Shown here one piece after another: positions 56,691 to 64,000 of a DNA stretch of 64,000 bases; positions within the stretch are counted from its first letter, which is position 1; each line of letters starts with the position of its first letter. Source of the stretch: Peteryoungia wuzhouensis (lineage in GTDB: Bacteria; Pseudomonadota; Alphaproteobacteria; Rhizobiales; Rhizobiaceae). The stretch spans positions 212,191 to 276,190 of the forward strand of contig NZ_QJRY01000008.1 of assembly GCF_003205195.1 (NCBI RefSeq), read 5' to 3'. The notes under the pieces were generated by a model. It saw only the letters and a program-made list of their open reading frames with translations. It was not told the DNA's origin and ran no database searches. Position numbers and translations under genes: made by a program.

Positions 56691-56763
56691 GGACTGGCGC
56701 GGACCGATTTGTTCTGCTATTGTTCCCCCGCGATCCCATTTACGTCACTGTACGGAGTCCACC

Positions 56764-57018
56764 GTGCCGAGCATCCAGTTGAGCCAACAAGACGCCGAAT
56801 TTGTCGAGGAACAGATGAATTCTGGCCTCTACGAGAGCGCTGACGCGGTGATCACGGCCGGCCTTGCGCTGCTGCGAGAGCAGGAGAAGGCCACTCTTCG
56901 CATGCTCATCCAGGAGGGGATCGATGACGTTGAAGCGGGACGCGTCCACACCTATGAAAATGCCGAGGCTTTCTTAGCCGACATGAAGCGTATGTTCGAA
57001 GATGCCCGCGAGCCGTAA
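56764..57018 (+). CDS. Type II antitoxin, ParD/CC2985 family
   Basis: 84 residues from a GTG start at 56764. Ribbon-helix-helix N-terminus (PSIQLSQQDAEFVEEQMNSGLYESADAVITAGLALLREQE) and an acidic C-terminal tail that would wrap the toxin. It overlaps the parE-type toxin by 17 bases. It would neutralise the toxin and repress the operon. Confidence 0.88.
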   Translation: MPSIQLSQQDAEFVEEQMNSGLYESADAVITAGLALLREQEKATLRMLIQEGIDDVEAGRVHTYENAEAFLADMKRMFEDAREP

Positions 57019-57316
57019 TGTCATCTGGTCCAGCGCAGCGCGGCGTGACATGCAAAGGATCTACTTCCACATTGCGCAGTTCAGCCCTTCATCTGCAGAC
57101 ACCTTCACACTCGATCTATATCGCAAAATTGAATCCCTTGCCGAACTCGGGCTCACTGGCATCCGACCTCCTGGTTTGGGCAATGTCATTCGCGTTTTCA
57201 CCTATCGAGACCGCCGCTTCTTTGTCCGGGTCTCCGATCAATCGCTGACCGTGCTGCGCGTCATGCACGGCCGCCAAGACATATCTCCCAACGACTTCCC
57301 CGAAAGCGATCCGTAA
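57002..57316 (+). CDS. RelE/ParE family toxin
   Basis: 104 residues from the ATG at 57002 inside the antitoxin gene. ParE fold: IWSSAARRDMQRIYFHIAQFS, LAELGLTGIRPPGLGNVIRVFTYRDRRFFVRVSDQSLTVLRVMHGRQD; the RVMHGRQD ending is typical. ParE toxins poison gyrase; RelE members cut mRNA, and motifs alone do not separate them. The pair lies between alr and radA, which looks like an insertion. Confidence 0.9.
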   Translation: MPASRNVIWSSAARRDMQRIYFHIAQFSPSSADTFTLDLYRKIESLAELGLTGIRPPGLGNVIRVFTYRDRRFFVRVSDQSLTVLRVMHGRQDISPNDFPESDP

Positions 57317-57319
57317 TTC

Positions 57320-58723
57320 ATGGCCAAAGCCAAGACCCAATTCATCTGCCAGAACTGTGGCACGGTTCACTCCCGCTGGGCGGGCAAATGCGATGGCTGT
57401 GGCGAGTGGAACACCATCGTCGAGGAAGATCCCATGGGCGGGATTGGCTCCGGCCCCGGCAAGGTGCCGAAGAAGGGGCGTCCCGTCACGCTGACATCCC
57501 TCTCCGGCGAAATCGAGGAAGCGCCGCGCATTCCGACCGGCATGGGCGAACTGGACCGGGCCACCGGCGGCGGTTTCGTGCGCGGATCGGCGGTGCTGAT
57601 CGGCGGCGATCCCGGGATTGGCAAATCGACGCTGCTGATGCAGGCGGCGGCAGCGCTTGCAAGGCGCGGTCATCGCGTCATCTATGTCTCGGGCGAAGAG
57701 GCGGTCGCGCAGGTCAGGCTTCGGGCACAGCGGCTGGGGGCTGCCGATACCGATGTGCTGCTCGCCGCCGAGACGAATGTCGAGGACATTCTCGCCACCA
57801 TATCGGAGGGCAAACGGCCGGATCTCGTGATCATCGATTCCATCCAGACGCTGTGGAGCGATACCGCCGACAGCGCGCCGGGTACCGTCACCCAGGTGCG
57901 CACCGGCGTGCAGGCGATGATCCGCTATGCCAAGCAGACGGGCGCGACCATGGTGCTGGTCGGCCATGTCACGAAGGAGGGCCAGATCGCCGGTCCCCGC
58001 GTCGTCGAGCACATGGTCGATGCGGTCCTCTATTTCGAAGGCGATCGTGGCCATCACTACCGCATCCTGCGCACCGTCAAGAACCGCTTTGGGCCGACAG
58101 ACGAGATCGGCGTCTTCGAAATGTCCGACAAGGGTCTGCGCGAGGTTGCCAACCCTTCAGAGCTTTTCCTCGGCGAGCGCAATGAAAAGGCGCCGGGCGC
58201 TGCCGTCTTTGCCGGCATGGAGGGCACCCGCCCCGTGCTCGTCGAAGTGCAGGCGTTGGTCGCCGCGACCTCGCTCGGAACACCGCGGCGCGCGGTGGTC
58301 GGCTGGGATTCGTCACGGCTTGCCATGATTTTGGCGGTATTGGAGGCGCATTGCGGGGTGCGGCTGGGGCAGCATGACGTCTACCTCAACGTCGCCGGTG
58401 GTTACCGGATCAGCGAACCTGCAGCGGATATGGCCATTGTCTCGGCTTTGGTTTCATCGCTTGCCGGTCTTGCCCTTCCGGCCGATTGCGTCTATTTCGG
58501 CGAAGTCAGCCTGTCAGGGGCGGTGCGGCCGGTGTCGCATACGGCCCAGAGGCTGAAAGAGGCGGAAAAGCTCGGTTTCTCCGCTGCGGTCCTGCCGGCT
58601 GCCTCACCGGACCTTCCCAAGGGTTCGAAGGGCAAATGGAGGGAAGTGGACAGCCTGCCCGATCTCGTGGCGCGCATCGCCGGCTCCCGGCTGAAAGCGC
58701 CAGTTGATCAGGAGGATGGTTGA
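57320..58723 (+). CDS. radA: DNA repair protein RadA
   Basis: 467 residues. Zinc finger with Cys10, Cys13, Cys24 and Cys27 (CQNCGTVHSRWAGKCDGCGEW spans them), RecA-like core with Walker A GGDPGIGKST (about 95-104), the RadA-specific KNRFG motif in VKNRFGPTDEIGVFEM, and a Lon-like C-terminal domain (DVYLNVAGGYRISEPAADMAI). RadA branches recombination intermediates. Only 3 bases follow the toxin gene. Confidence 0.96.
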   Translation: MAKAKTQFICQNCGTVHSRWAGKCDGCGEWNTIVEEDPMGGIGSGPGKVPKKGRPVTLTSLSGEIEEAPRIPTGMGELDRATGGGFVRGSAVLIGGDPGIGKSTLLMQAAAALARRGHRVIYVSGEEAVAQVRLRAQRLGAADTDVLLAAETNVEDILATISEGKRPDLVIIDSIQTLWSDTADSAPGTVTQVRTGVQAMIRYAKQTGATMVLVGHVTKEGQIAGPRVVEHMVDAVLYFEGDRGHHYRILRTVKNRFGPTDEIGVFEMSDKGLREVANPSELFLGERNEKAPGAAVFAGMEGTRPVLVEVQALVAATSLGTPRRAVVGWDSSRLAMILAVLEAHCGVRLGQHDVYLNVAGGYRISEPAADMAIVSALVSSLAGLALPADCVYFGEVSLSGAVRPVSHTAQRLKEAEKLGFSAAVLPAASPDLPKGSKGKWREVDSLPDLVARIAGSRLKAPVDQEDG

Positions 58724-58814
58724 TCCGGTCCGACGCGTGACACGCACGCGTTCCGGCGGAATCGCGGTGACAATCAGGCCGGTTCCGATCGGCTAAGTCT
58801 TGGAGTTGGTGTCT

Positions 58815-59432
58815 ATGCCCATTACGATTTTCGACGGTATCGTCATCGGCGTCGTGCTGTTTTCGGCGGTGCTGGCGATGGTGCGCGGCTTTTCGCGCGA
58901 GGTGCTGTCCATTGCGAGCTGGGCCGGATCCGTGGCCGCTGCCTATTACCTCTATCCGATGCTCGTGCCTTACGTGAAGAACTATACCAGCGATGACCGC
59001 ATCGCACTTGCAGGTTCCGCCGGTATCATCTTCATCGTCGCGCTGATCGTGATCTCCTTCATCACGTCGCGCATCGCCGATTTCATCATCGACAGCCGTA
59101 TCGGCGCGCTCGACCGCACCCTCGGCTTCCTGTTCGGCGCGGCGCGCGGCCTGCTGCTGCTGGTCGTTGCGGTCGCTTTCTGGAACTGGCTGATCGACGT
59201 GCGCCAGCGCCCTGACTGGGTGAACAATGCCAAGTCGAAGCCCTTCCTGGATTCGCTCGTGCTGAAGTTGGAAGCCGTTCTCCCGCAGGACATCGAACCG
59301 CAGATCCGCGAACGCATTCTGGGCCGCGAAGCGCCGCAGGCCGACGGCACGGGCGACAATGCACCGGCCGAACAGGCGCCTGCCGAACAGACGCCGTCCG
59401 ACGACACCCCGGCCCAGCCGGCGACACCCTGA
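58815..59432 (+). CDS. CvpA family protein
   Basis: 205 residues from the ATG at 58815; an in-frame TTG 15 bases upstream is less likely. Four membrane segments in the first 150 residues (TIFDGIVIGVVLFSAVLAMVRGFSREVLSIASW is the family opening), then an Ala/Pro/Glu/Gln-rich tail of about 50 residues. CvpA is needed for colicin V production and envelope integrity in E. coli, and sits upstream of purF there as it does here. Confidence 0.92.
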   Translation: MPITIFDGIVIGVVLFSAVLAMVRGFSREVLSIASWAGSVAAAYYLYPMLVPYVKNYTSDDRIALAGSAGIIFIVALIVISFITSRIADFIIDSRIGALDRTLGFLFGAARGLLLLVVAVAFWNWLIDVRQRPDWVNNAKSKPFLDSLVLKLEAVLPQDIEPQIRERILGREAPQADGTGDNAPAEQAPAEQTPSDDTPAQPATP

Positions 59433-59448
59433 GACGAATACTGATGGG

Positions 59449-59516
59449 CGCGCGGCCTTGGCGCCGCGCGAACCAGCTCCCATATCAACGCCGCCGGATC
59501 GGGACAGACCGGCGGC
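59449..59516 (+). other. Two GC-rich hairpins in the cvpA-purF gap
   Basis: CGCGCGGC (59449-59456) pairs with GCCGCGCG (59463-59470), and GCCGCCGG (59490-59497) pairs with CCGGCGGC (59509-59516). Neither has a T-run. They may form a structured leader of purF or stop read-through from cvpA; this is a guess. Confidence 0.4.
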
Positions 59517-59572
59517 TTAGCCGTTAGAAGCCCAGCATCCTTGCATCTGTCCCCGGAGCAAAGGCCCTCGCC

Positions 59573-61063
59573 ATGAAGCAGTTCAGCCCTTCTTATGTCG
59601 TGTATGGCAGCCATGACGACAAGTATCACGAGGAATGCGGGGTCTTCGGGATCCTCGGGCATCCGGATGCCTCGACGCTGACGGCGCTTGGACTTCACGC
59701 GCTCCAGCATCGCGGCCAGGAAGCGGCCGGTATCGTCTCCTTCGACGGCCGACAGTTCTACACCGAAAAACACATGGGCCTGGTCGGCGACCACTACACC
59801 AATCCGGTGACGCTGGCGAAGCTGCCCGGCCCGCAGGCGATCGGCCACACCCGCTATTCGACGACAGGCGAAGTGGCGCTGCGCAACGTGCAGCCGCTGT
59901 TTGCCGAACTCGAAGAGGGCGGCATCGCCATTGCCCATAACGGCAACTTCACCAATGGCCTGACGCTGCGTCGCCAGATCATCGCCACCGGCGCGATCTG
60001 CCAGTCGACATCCGATACCGAAGTCGTGCTGCATCTCATCGCCCGCTCGCGCCATGCCTCGACCACCGACCGCTTCATCGATGCTATCCGGCAGATGGAA
60101 GGCGGCTATGCGATGATCGCGCTCACCCGCACCAAGCTAATCGCCGCCCGCGACCCGATCGGCATCCGACCGCTCGTGATGGGTGATCTCGACGGCAAGC
60201 CGATCTTCTGTTCGGAGACCTGTGCGCTCGACATCATCGGCGCCAAGTTCGTGCGCGACGTGAAGAACGGCGAAGTGATCATCTGCGAAACGCAGCCTGA
60301 TGGCTCTGTCACCATCGAATCCCGCATGCCGGCACGGCCGCAGCCGGAACGCGTCTGCCTGTTCGAATATGTCTATTTCGCCCGTCCCGATTCGGTCGTC
60401 GCCGGTCGCAACGTCTACACCACGCGCAAGAAGGCCGGCATGAACCTCGCGCTCGAAGCGCCTGTCGAAGCCGATGTCGTGGTACCGGTTCCCGATGGCG
60501 GCACGCCGGCAGCGCTCGGTTATGCGCAGCAGAGTGGCATCCCCTTCGAATACGGCATCATCCGCAACCATTATGTCGGGCGTACCTTCATCGAGCCGAC
60601 CCAGCAGATCCGCGCCTTCGGCGTCAAGCTCAAGCATTCCGCCAACCGGGCAATGATCGAGGGCAAGCGGGTGGTTCTGGTCGACGATTCCATCGTGCGC
60701 GGCACGACATCGCTCAAGATCGTGCAGATGATCCGCGATGCCGGCGCCAAGGAAGTGCATATTCGCGTTGCAAGCCCGATGATCTTCCATCCGGATTTCT
60801 ACGGCATCGACACGCCGGATGCGGAAAAGCTGCTCGCCAACCAGTATCTCGGCATCGAGGCCATGGCGAAATACATTGGCGCGGACTCCCTCGCCTTCCT
60901 GTCGATCGACGGGCTCTACAAGGCGGTCGGCGGCAAGCCGCGTGATCCGGCCAACCCGCAGTTCACCGACCACTATTTCACCGGCGACTATCCGACCCGC
61001 CTGCTCGACAAGGAAAGCGAGAAGCCGGGCCGCAAGGAATCCATGCTCGCCGCCAACGGCTGA
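59573..61063 (+). CDS. purF: Amidophosphoribosyltransferase
   Basis: 496 residues. First committed step of purine synthesis: PRPP plus glutamine to phosphoribosylamine. The glutamine amidotransferase nucleophile is Cys22 (ECGVFGI) after a propeptide that is probably cleaved; HNGNFTNG and GHTRYSTTGE are in the class II domain. The PRPP site is VVLVDDSIVRGTTSLKIV. No four-Cys iron-sulfur motif is apparent in what I can read. Complete. Confidence 0.97.
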   Translation: MKQFSPSYVVYGSHDDKYHEECGVFGILGHPDASTLTALGLHALQHRGQEAAGIVSFDGRQFYTEKHMGLVGDHYTNPVTLAKLPGPQAIGHTRYSTTGEVALRNVQPLFAELEEGGIAIAHNGNFTNGLTLRRQIIATGAICQSTSDTEVVLHLIARSRHASTTDRFIDAIRQMEGGYAMIALTRTKLIAARDPIGIRPLVMGDLDGKPIFCSETCALDIIGAKFVRDVKNGEVIICETQPDGSVTIESRMPARPQPERVCLFEYVYFARPDSVVAGRNVYTTRKKAGMNLALEAPVEADVVVPVPDGGTPAALGYAQQSGIPFEYGIIRNHYVGRTFIEPTQQIRAFGVKLKHSANRAMIEGKRVVLVDDSIVRGTTSLKIVQMIRDAGAKEVHIRVASPMIFHPDFYGIDTPDAEKLLANQYLGIEAMAKYIGADSLAFLSIDGLYKAVGGKPRDPANPQFTDHYFTGDYPTRLLDKESEKPGRKESMLAANG

Positions 61064-61098
61064 GCCACACGACCAAAGATCATACGACAGGAATTTCC

Positions 61099-61839
61099 AT
61101 GACCATCGACCTCAAGGGCCGGATCGCGCTCGTCACCGGCGCCTCGCGCGGCATCGGCTATTTCACCGCGATCGAACTGGCCAAAGCCGGCGCGCATGTC
61201 ATTGCCTGCGCCCGCACCGTCGGTGGCCTGGAAGATCTTGACGATGCAATCAAGGCCGTCGGCGGGTCGGCGACACTGGTCCCCTTCGACCTCGCCGATA
61301 TGGCGGCCATCGATCAGCTCGGCGGTCATATCTTTGAGCGCTGGGGCAAGCTTGATATTGCCGTGCTGAACGCCGGCGTGCTCGGCGTCATCTCGCCGAT
61401 CGGTCATGTCGAGGCGAAGGTCTTCGACAAGGTCATGACGATCAACGTCAACGCCACCTGGCGCCTGATCCGTTCGCTGGAACCGCTGCTGATCAAGTCC
61501 GATCAGGGCCGCGTTCTGATCCTGTCGTCCGGTGCTGCGCACAAGTGCAAGCCCTTCTGGGGGCCCTACTCCGCCTCCAAGGCCGCCGTCGAGGCGCTCG
61601 CCCGCACCTGGGCTGCCGAAACCCAGCGCCTGCCGCTGCGCATCCTCTCCGTCGATCCGGGTGCCACGCGCACGGCCATGCGCGCCCAGGCGATGCCCGG
61701 AGAAGATCCGGACACGCTGCCGCATCCCTCGGAAGTCGCAGCCAAGCTGTTGCCACTGGTCGGACCGGAGCAGACGGAAACAGGCAAGCTCTACGTGGTG
61801 CGCGAAGACAAGGTGCTCGACTACCGTATGCCGGAGTAA
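61099..61839 (+). CDS. SDR family NAD(P)-dependent oxidoreductase
   Basis: 246 residues. Rossmann motif TGASRGIGYF (about 13-22), NAG at LNAGVLG, catalytic Ser in ILSSGAAHKCKPFWGPYSASKAA with Tyr and Lys. It is 35 bases downstream of purF and likely shares its transcript, a linkage common in rhizobia. The substrate is unknown. Confidence 0.92.
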   Translation: MTIDLKGRIALVTGASRGIGYFTAIELAKAGAHVIACARTVGGLEDLDDAIKAVGGSATLVPFDLADMAAIDQLGGHIFERWGKLDIAVLNAGVLGVISPIGHVEAKVFDKVMTINVNATWRLIRSLEPLLIKSDQGRVLILSSGAAHKCKPFWGPYSASKAAVEALARTWAAETQRLPLRILSVDPGATRTAMRAQAMPGEDPDTLPHPSEVAAKLLPLVGPEQTETGKLYVVREDKVLDYRMPE

Positions 61840-61899
61840 GCCACTGGCAGTTCTAACGCGTTTCCACTATATTGAAGCGTGTTGGAGCGAATGAGAGCG

Positions 61900-62127
61900 A
61901 TGGCAAGGACAAAAGCACAGCATGTGGTTCCGAGGTCCGGCAAATGGGGCGTTTTAAGCGCAGGCGCGACCCGCGCCACTAGCCTTCATCCGACCCAGGG
62001 CGAAGCCATCGAGACCGCCCGTGAAATCGCGCGAAGCAATCGTACCGAGCTTTACATCCATGGGAAAGACGGTCGCATTCGCGAACGAAGCAGTTTCGGC
62101 AACGATCCGGTTCCTCCCAAGGGCTAA
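61900..62127 (+). CDS. DUF2188 domain protein
   Basis: 75 residues from the ATG at 61900 (MARTKAQHVVPRSGKWGVL), the usual start point and length of DUF2188 proteins; an ATG at 61891 and a GTG at 61879 are alternatives. The family pattern is clear: QHVVPRSGKWGV, RATSLHPTQGEAIETAREIARSN, IHGKDGRIRERSSFGNDPVPPKG. The function of the family is unknown; it is small, basic and likely beta-rich. The gene precedes by 11 bases a protein with deoxyribosyltransferase/TIR-like motifs, so the two may work together. Confidence 0.85.
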   Translation: MARTKAQHVVPRSGKWGVLSAGATRATSLHPTQGEAIETAREIARSNRTELYIHGKDGRIRERSSFGNDPVPPKG

Positions 62128-62138
62128 CGGACGAGGCC

Positions 62139-62756
62139 ATGTTCGAACGTTCAGTGTTCATCAACTGCCCGTTCGACGACGATTACGCTCCCCTTCTCCA
62201 AGCCATTGCCTTCTGTGTCACCTTTCTCGGATTTCAGCCGCGCCTGGCCCCGCAGAATGGCGACAATGCGATCAATCGACTGAATCGCATCGACGACATC
62301 GTCAGAACGTCGAAGTACGGAATTCACGATCTCAGTCGGAACAGGGCTAAGCTCGAAGGCGAATTCGCGCGGATGAACATGCCATTCGAGCTGGGTATCG
62401 ACTATGGCTGCAAAACATTTGGCGCGGCGCCTCTGCCCACCAAGTGCATTCTGGTTCTCGAGGAAAAGCGCTACGACTATCAGAAATGCCTGTCAGACAT
62501 CGCGGGTTGGGACATTGAGGCACACGGGGGCAATTACCAGGCCGCCATTCGGAAGGTGCGGGGATGGCTCGTGCGACAGGCAGCAGCTCCGCCAAAGGGC
62601 GCGACACTGATCGAAAGCCGATATGCGGTTTTCCAGCAATGGTATTGGGCGCGAGAACTTGATGCAGGCGCGTCCGAAGATGACATTCGTGAGTACCCTA
62701 CAGTCGATGTCGTCGATGCCATGCAACAGTGGATGGAAGTCGGCCAGCCTGACTGA
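62139..62756 (+). CDS. Uncharacterised protein with NDT/TIR-like motifs
   Basis: 205 residues. No confident family name. The opening VFINCPFDDDYAPLLQAIAF looks like strand 1 and helix 1 of a Rossmannoid fold; GIHDLSR (61-67) and NMPFELGIDYGCKTFG (80-95) together resemble the aspartate/N-x-x-x-E-LG signature by which nucleoside 2-deoxyribosyltransferases and some TIR-like NAD-hydrolases hold the sugar, with Glu84 as the candidate catalytic residue. CILVLEEKRYDYQKCLSDIAGWDIEAHGG follows. Homologous hypothetical proteins share these segments as I recall them. Cytosolic; probably co-transcribed with the DUF2188 gene upstream. Confidence 0.6.
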   Translation: MFERSVFINCPFDDDYAPLLQAIAFCVTFLGFQPRLAPQNGDNAINRLNRIDDIVRTSKYGIHDLSRNRAKLEGEFARMNMPFELGIDYGCKTFGAAPLPTKCILVLEEKRYDYQKCLSDIAGWDIEAHGGNYQAAIRKVRGWLVRQAAAPPKGATLIESRYAVFQQWYWARELDAGASEDDIREYPTVDVVDAMQQWMEVGQPD

Positions 62757-62824
62757 TCGCTTTGTGGTGGGAGATTCTGTCGTTAAGACTCCAGCCCAGC
62801 CCCCATAGTCATCGATTGCCTCCC

Positions 62825-63703
62825 ATGACCCCCAGAGATTTTGCCGCCTATGCCTATCTGTCTCTGGCGTGGGGACTTTCCTTCCTTTTGCTGCTGCATG
62901 TCGTCGATGCCTTCGGCTGGATCGGGGCGGTGACGTTTCGCTGCTTCATTGCCGGCGCACTTCTCTATGTGATCGCGCGGCTGATGCGTCGCCGGCTGGA
63001 TTTCAGCGCCGGCTGGCTGCCCTTTGTCATGGTGGGTGCCACGACGGTTGCCGGGCAGTTGGTTGGCCTCTCCTATGCGACGCCCCTCATCGGCACGGCC
63101 ATGGCTGCCATCTTTGTTGCCTCCATCCCGCTCTTCTCCATGGTCATTGCACAGCTATGGGGCCTGGAGCGGATAACGCCGGCGCGAATTGTCGGGCTGG
63201 CTCTCGGGACGATCGGCATCGTCATGCTCGTAGGCTTTCCGGCGGTCCCCGTCACGGGTGCCTTCCTGCTGGGGTGCGCGGCCATGGTCGGCTCGACCTT
63301 TTCCGCCGCATTCGGCAGCAATTATGCCAGCCGGCATCTGTCGGGCACCGGGCCGTGGGAGGTGACGATCGGCTCCTTCATTGCGGGCGGCCTGCTGACG
63401 CTGCCGCTCCTCTGGTTCGTGCCCGTGCCCGCGCATCCGGCCGCCATCGATTATCTCTACCTTGTCGCCTTGGCGGCGCTGATGAGCGCACTCACCTACG
63501 TGCTCTACTTCGGCCTCGTCAAAAGCATCGGGGCCACGGCTGCGATCAGCGTGGAATTCGTCGTGACGGTCGTGGCAGTTCTGGTGGGTGCACTGGTGCT
63601 CGACGAGCCGCTTACGCTGATGCAGCTCTGCGGCGGGGTCGTGATCATCATCGGCTGCGCGCTGGTTCTCGGGCTGTTTCGCCGTCCGCAGTCCGCGCGC
63701 TGA
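62825..63703 (+). CDS. EamA/DMT superfamily transporter
   Basis: 292 residues from the ATG at 62825 (MTPRDFAAYAYLSLAWGLSF). Ten membrane segments as two EamA repeats: LSLAWGLSFLLLLHVVDAFGWIGAVTFR in the first half, and ALMSALTYVLYFGLVKSIGATAAISVEFVVTVVAVLVGALVLDEPLTLMQLCGGVVIIIG in the second. Exports or imports small metabolites; substrate not predictable. Confidence 0.92.
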   Translation: MTPRDFAAYAYLSLAWGLSFLLLLHVVDAFGWIGAVTFRCFIAGALLYVIARLMRRRLDFSAGWLPFVMVGATTVAGQLVGLSYATPLIGTAMAAIFVASIPLFSMVIAQLWGLERITPARIVGLALGTIGIVMLVGFPAVPVTGAFLLGCAAMVGSTFSAAFGSNYASRHLSGTGPWEVTIGSFIAGGLLTLPLLWFVPVPAHPAAIDYLYLVALAALMSALTYVLYFGLVKSIGATAAISVEFVVTVVAVLVGALVLDEPLTLMQLCGGVVIIIGCALVLGLFRRPQSAR

Positions 63704-64000
63704 TCACACTGAGCCGCGTCGCCGCGTGCGGGCCACAGGGTGGCCGTGCATCGCGACCTTGAACGGTTCGAGCTGAAGGCTCGCCCTTTCGACCATGACG
63801 ACAGGATCATGCAGGCGCACACAGTTTCGGCCATCCGCCTTGGCCTTGTAGAGCGCGGCATCGGCTTCGGCGAGCAGCGTGTCCAGCTGAACGCTCGGAT
63901 CGGAGGAGGTCGAGACGCCGATGCTGACGGTGATGGGGATATGGGTCGCGCCGCCTTCATGCATGCCGGCAATCGCTTGCCTGAAATTCTCCGCGATCGC
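63704..64000 (-). CDS. GGDEF domain protein (partial, C-terminal end; cut by right edge)
   Basis: The last 98 codons of a minus-strand gene that continues past the right edge. ITVSIGVSTSSDPSVQLDTLLAEADAALYKAKADGRNCV is the standard C-terminal end of a diguanylate cyclase domain, including AD-x-ALYKAK-x-GRN. A 20-residue tail rich in Arg follows. The GGDEF loop itself lies outside the window. Its stop meets the DMT transporter stop back to back. Confidence 0.88.
   Translation of the reverse strand, partial: AIAENFRQAIAGMHEGGATHIPITVSIGVSTSSDPSVQLDTLLAEADAALYKAKADGRNCVRLHDPVVMVERASLQLEPFKVAMHGHPVARTRRRGSV

Noticed and set aside
56709-56725. Direct repeat TTGTTC-N5-TTGTTC upstream of the ParD-type antitoxin gene
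   Set aside because: Too short and not inverted; cannot be called an operator without comparison.

Overview
The window looks like a piece of the main chromosome of an alphaproteobacterium of the order Rhizobiales, most likely the Rhizobiaceae (Rhizobium/Agrobacterium group). This rests on a high G+C content, an Omp25/RopB-type outer membrane protein, a SurA/LptD block of alphaproteobacterial type, a ribosomal protein S6 with an Arg/Gly/Asp-rich tail, the order fabD-fabG-acpP-fabF-mltG-yicC-gmk, and many short ATGA or TGATG gene overlaps. The species cannot be fixed from sequence reading alone. I see no rRNA, tRNA, CRISPR array, insertion sequence, integrase or replication origin. About 65 protein genes are called, two of them cut by the window edges.

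Layout. 1-8.4 kb: the start of a lysylphosphatidylglycerol-synthase-like membrane protein, an RNase T2, a glutathione transferase, an outer membrane protein, then an SDR-uvrC-pgsA-moaD-moaE run. 7.5-10.0 kb: an accessory patch with an orphan LivH-type permease, a divergent CGNR zinc-finger regulator with a perfect palindrome between them, a lipoprotein and a secreted ricin-type lectin. 10.2-21.5 kb: ndk, an AraC regulator, a YbhB-like protein, a second GST, a DinB protein, a degenerate GGDEF protein, an ABC-F ATPase, a VapBC module, a prolyl oligopeptidase, holC and pepA. 21.9-29.4 kb: the envelope biogenesis block lptF-lptG-lptD-surA-pdxA-rsmA. 29.4-36.5 kb: two paralogous NIT-domain chemoreceptors flanking a LysR/choline-sulfatase pair. 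36.6-43.2 kb (minus strand): fabD, fabG, acpP, fabF, mltG, yicC, gmk.

43.4-45.4 kb holds an aldo/keto reductase and an RTX-repeat protein. 45.9-48.4 kb holds rpsF-rpsR-DUF2232-rplI behind a leader of several hundred bases. 48.5-51.7 kb is a marR-emrB-emrA efflux operon with a clear inverted-repeat operator. From 52 kb on lie dnaB, an azlCD exporter with its AraC regulator, alr, a ParDE-type module, radA, cvpA, purF and an SDR gene. The right end carries a small DUF2188 gene coupled to a protein with a nucleoside-deoxyribosyltransferase/TIR-like motif set (61.9-62.8 kb), a DMT transporter and the C-terminus of a GGDEF protein.

How they work together. The core blocks cover lipopolysaccharide export and assembly (lptF, lptG, lptD, with SurA as porin and LptD chaperone), fatty acid elongation (fab genes, acpP), peptidoglycan processing (mltG, alr), replication and repair (dnaB, holC, uvrC, radA) and purine synthesis (purF, with ndk and gmk downstream in nucleotide metabolism). 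Between the blocks sit short, self-contained accessory cassettes, each with its own regulator or operator: CGNR/permease, VapBC, LysR/betC, MarR/EmrAB, AraC/AzlCD and ParDE. The least understood cassette is the DUF2188 plus NDT/TIR-like pair.
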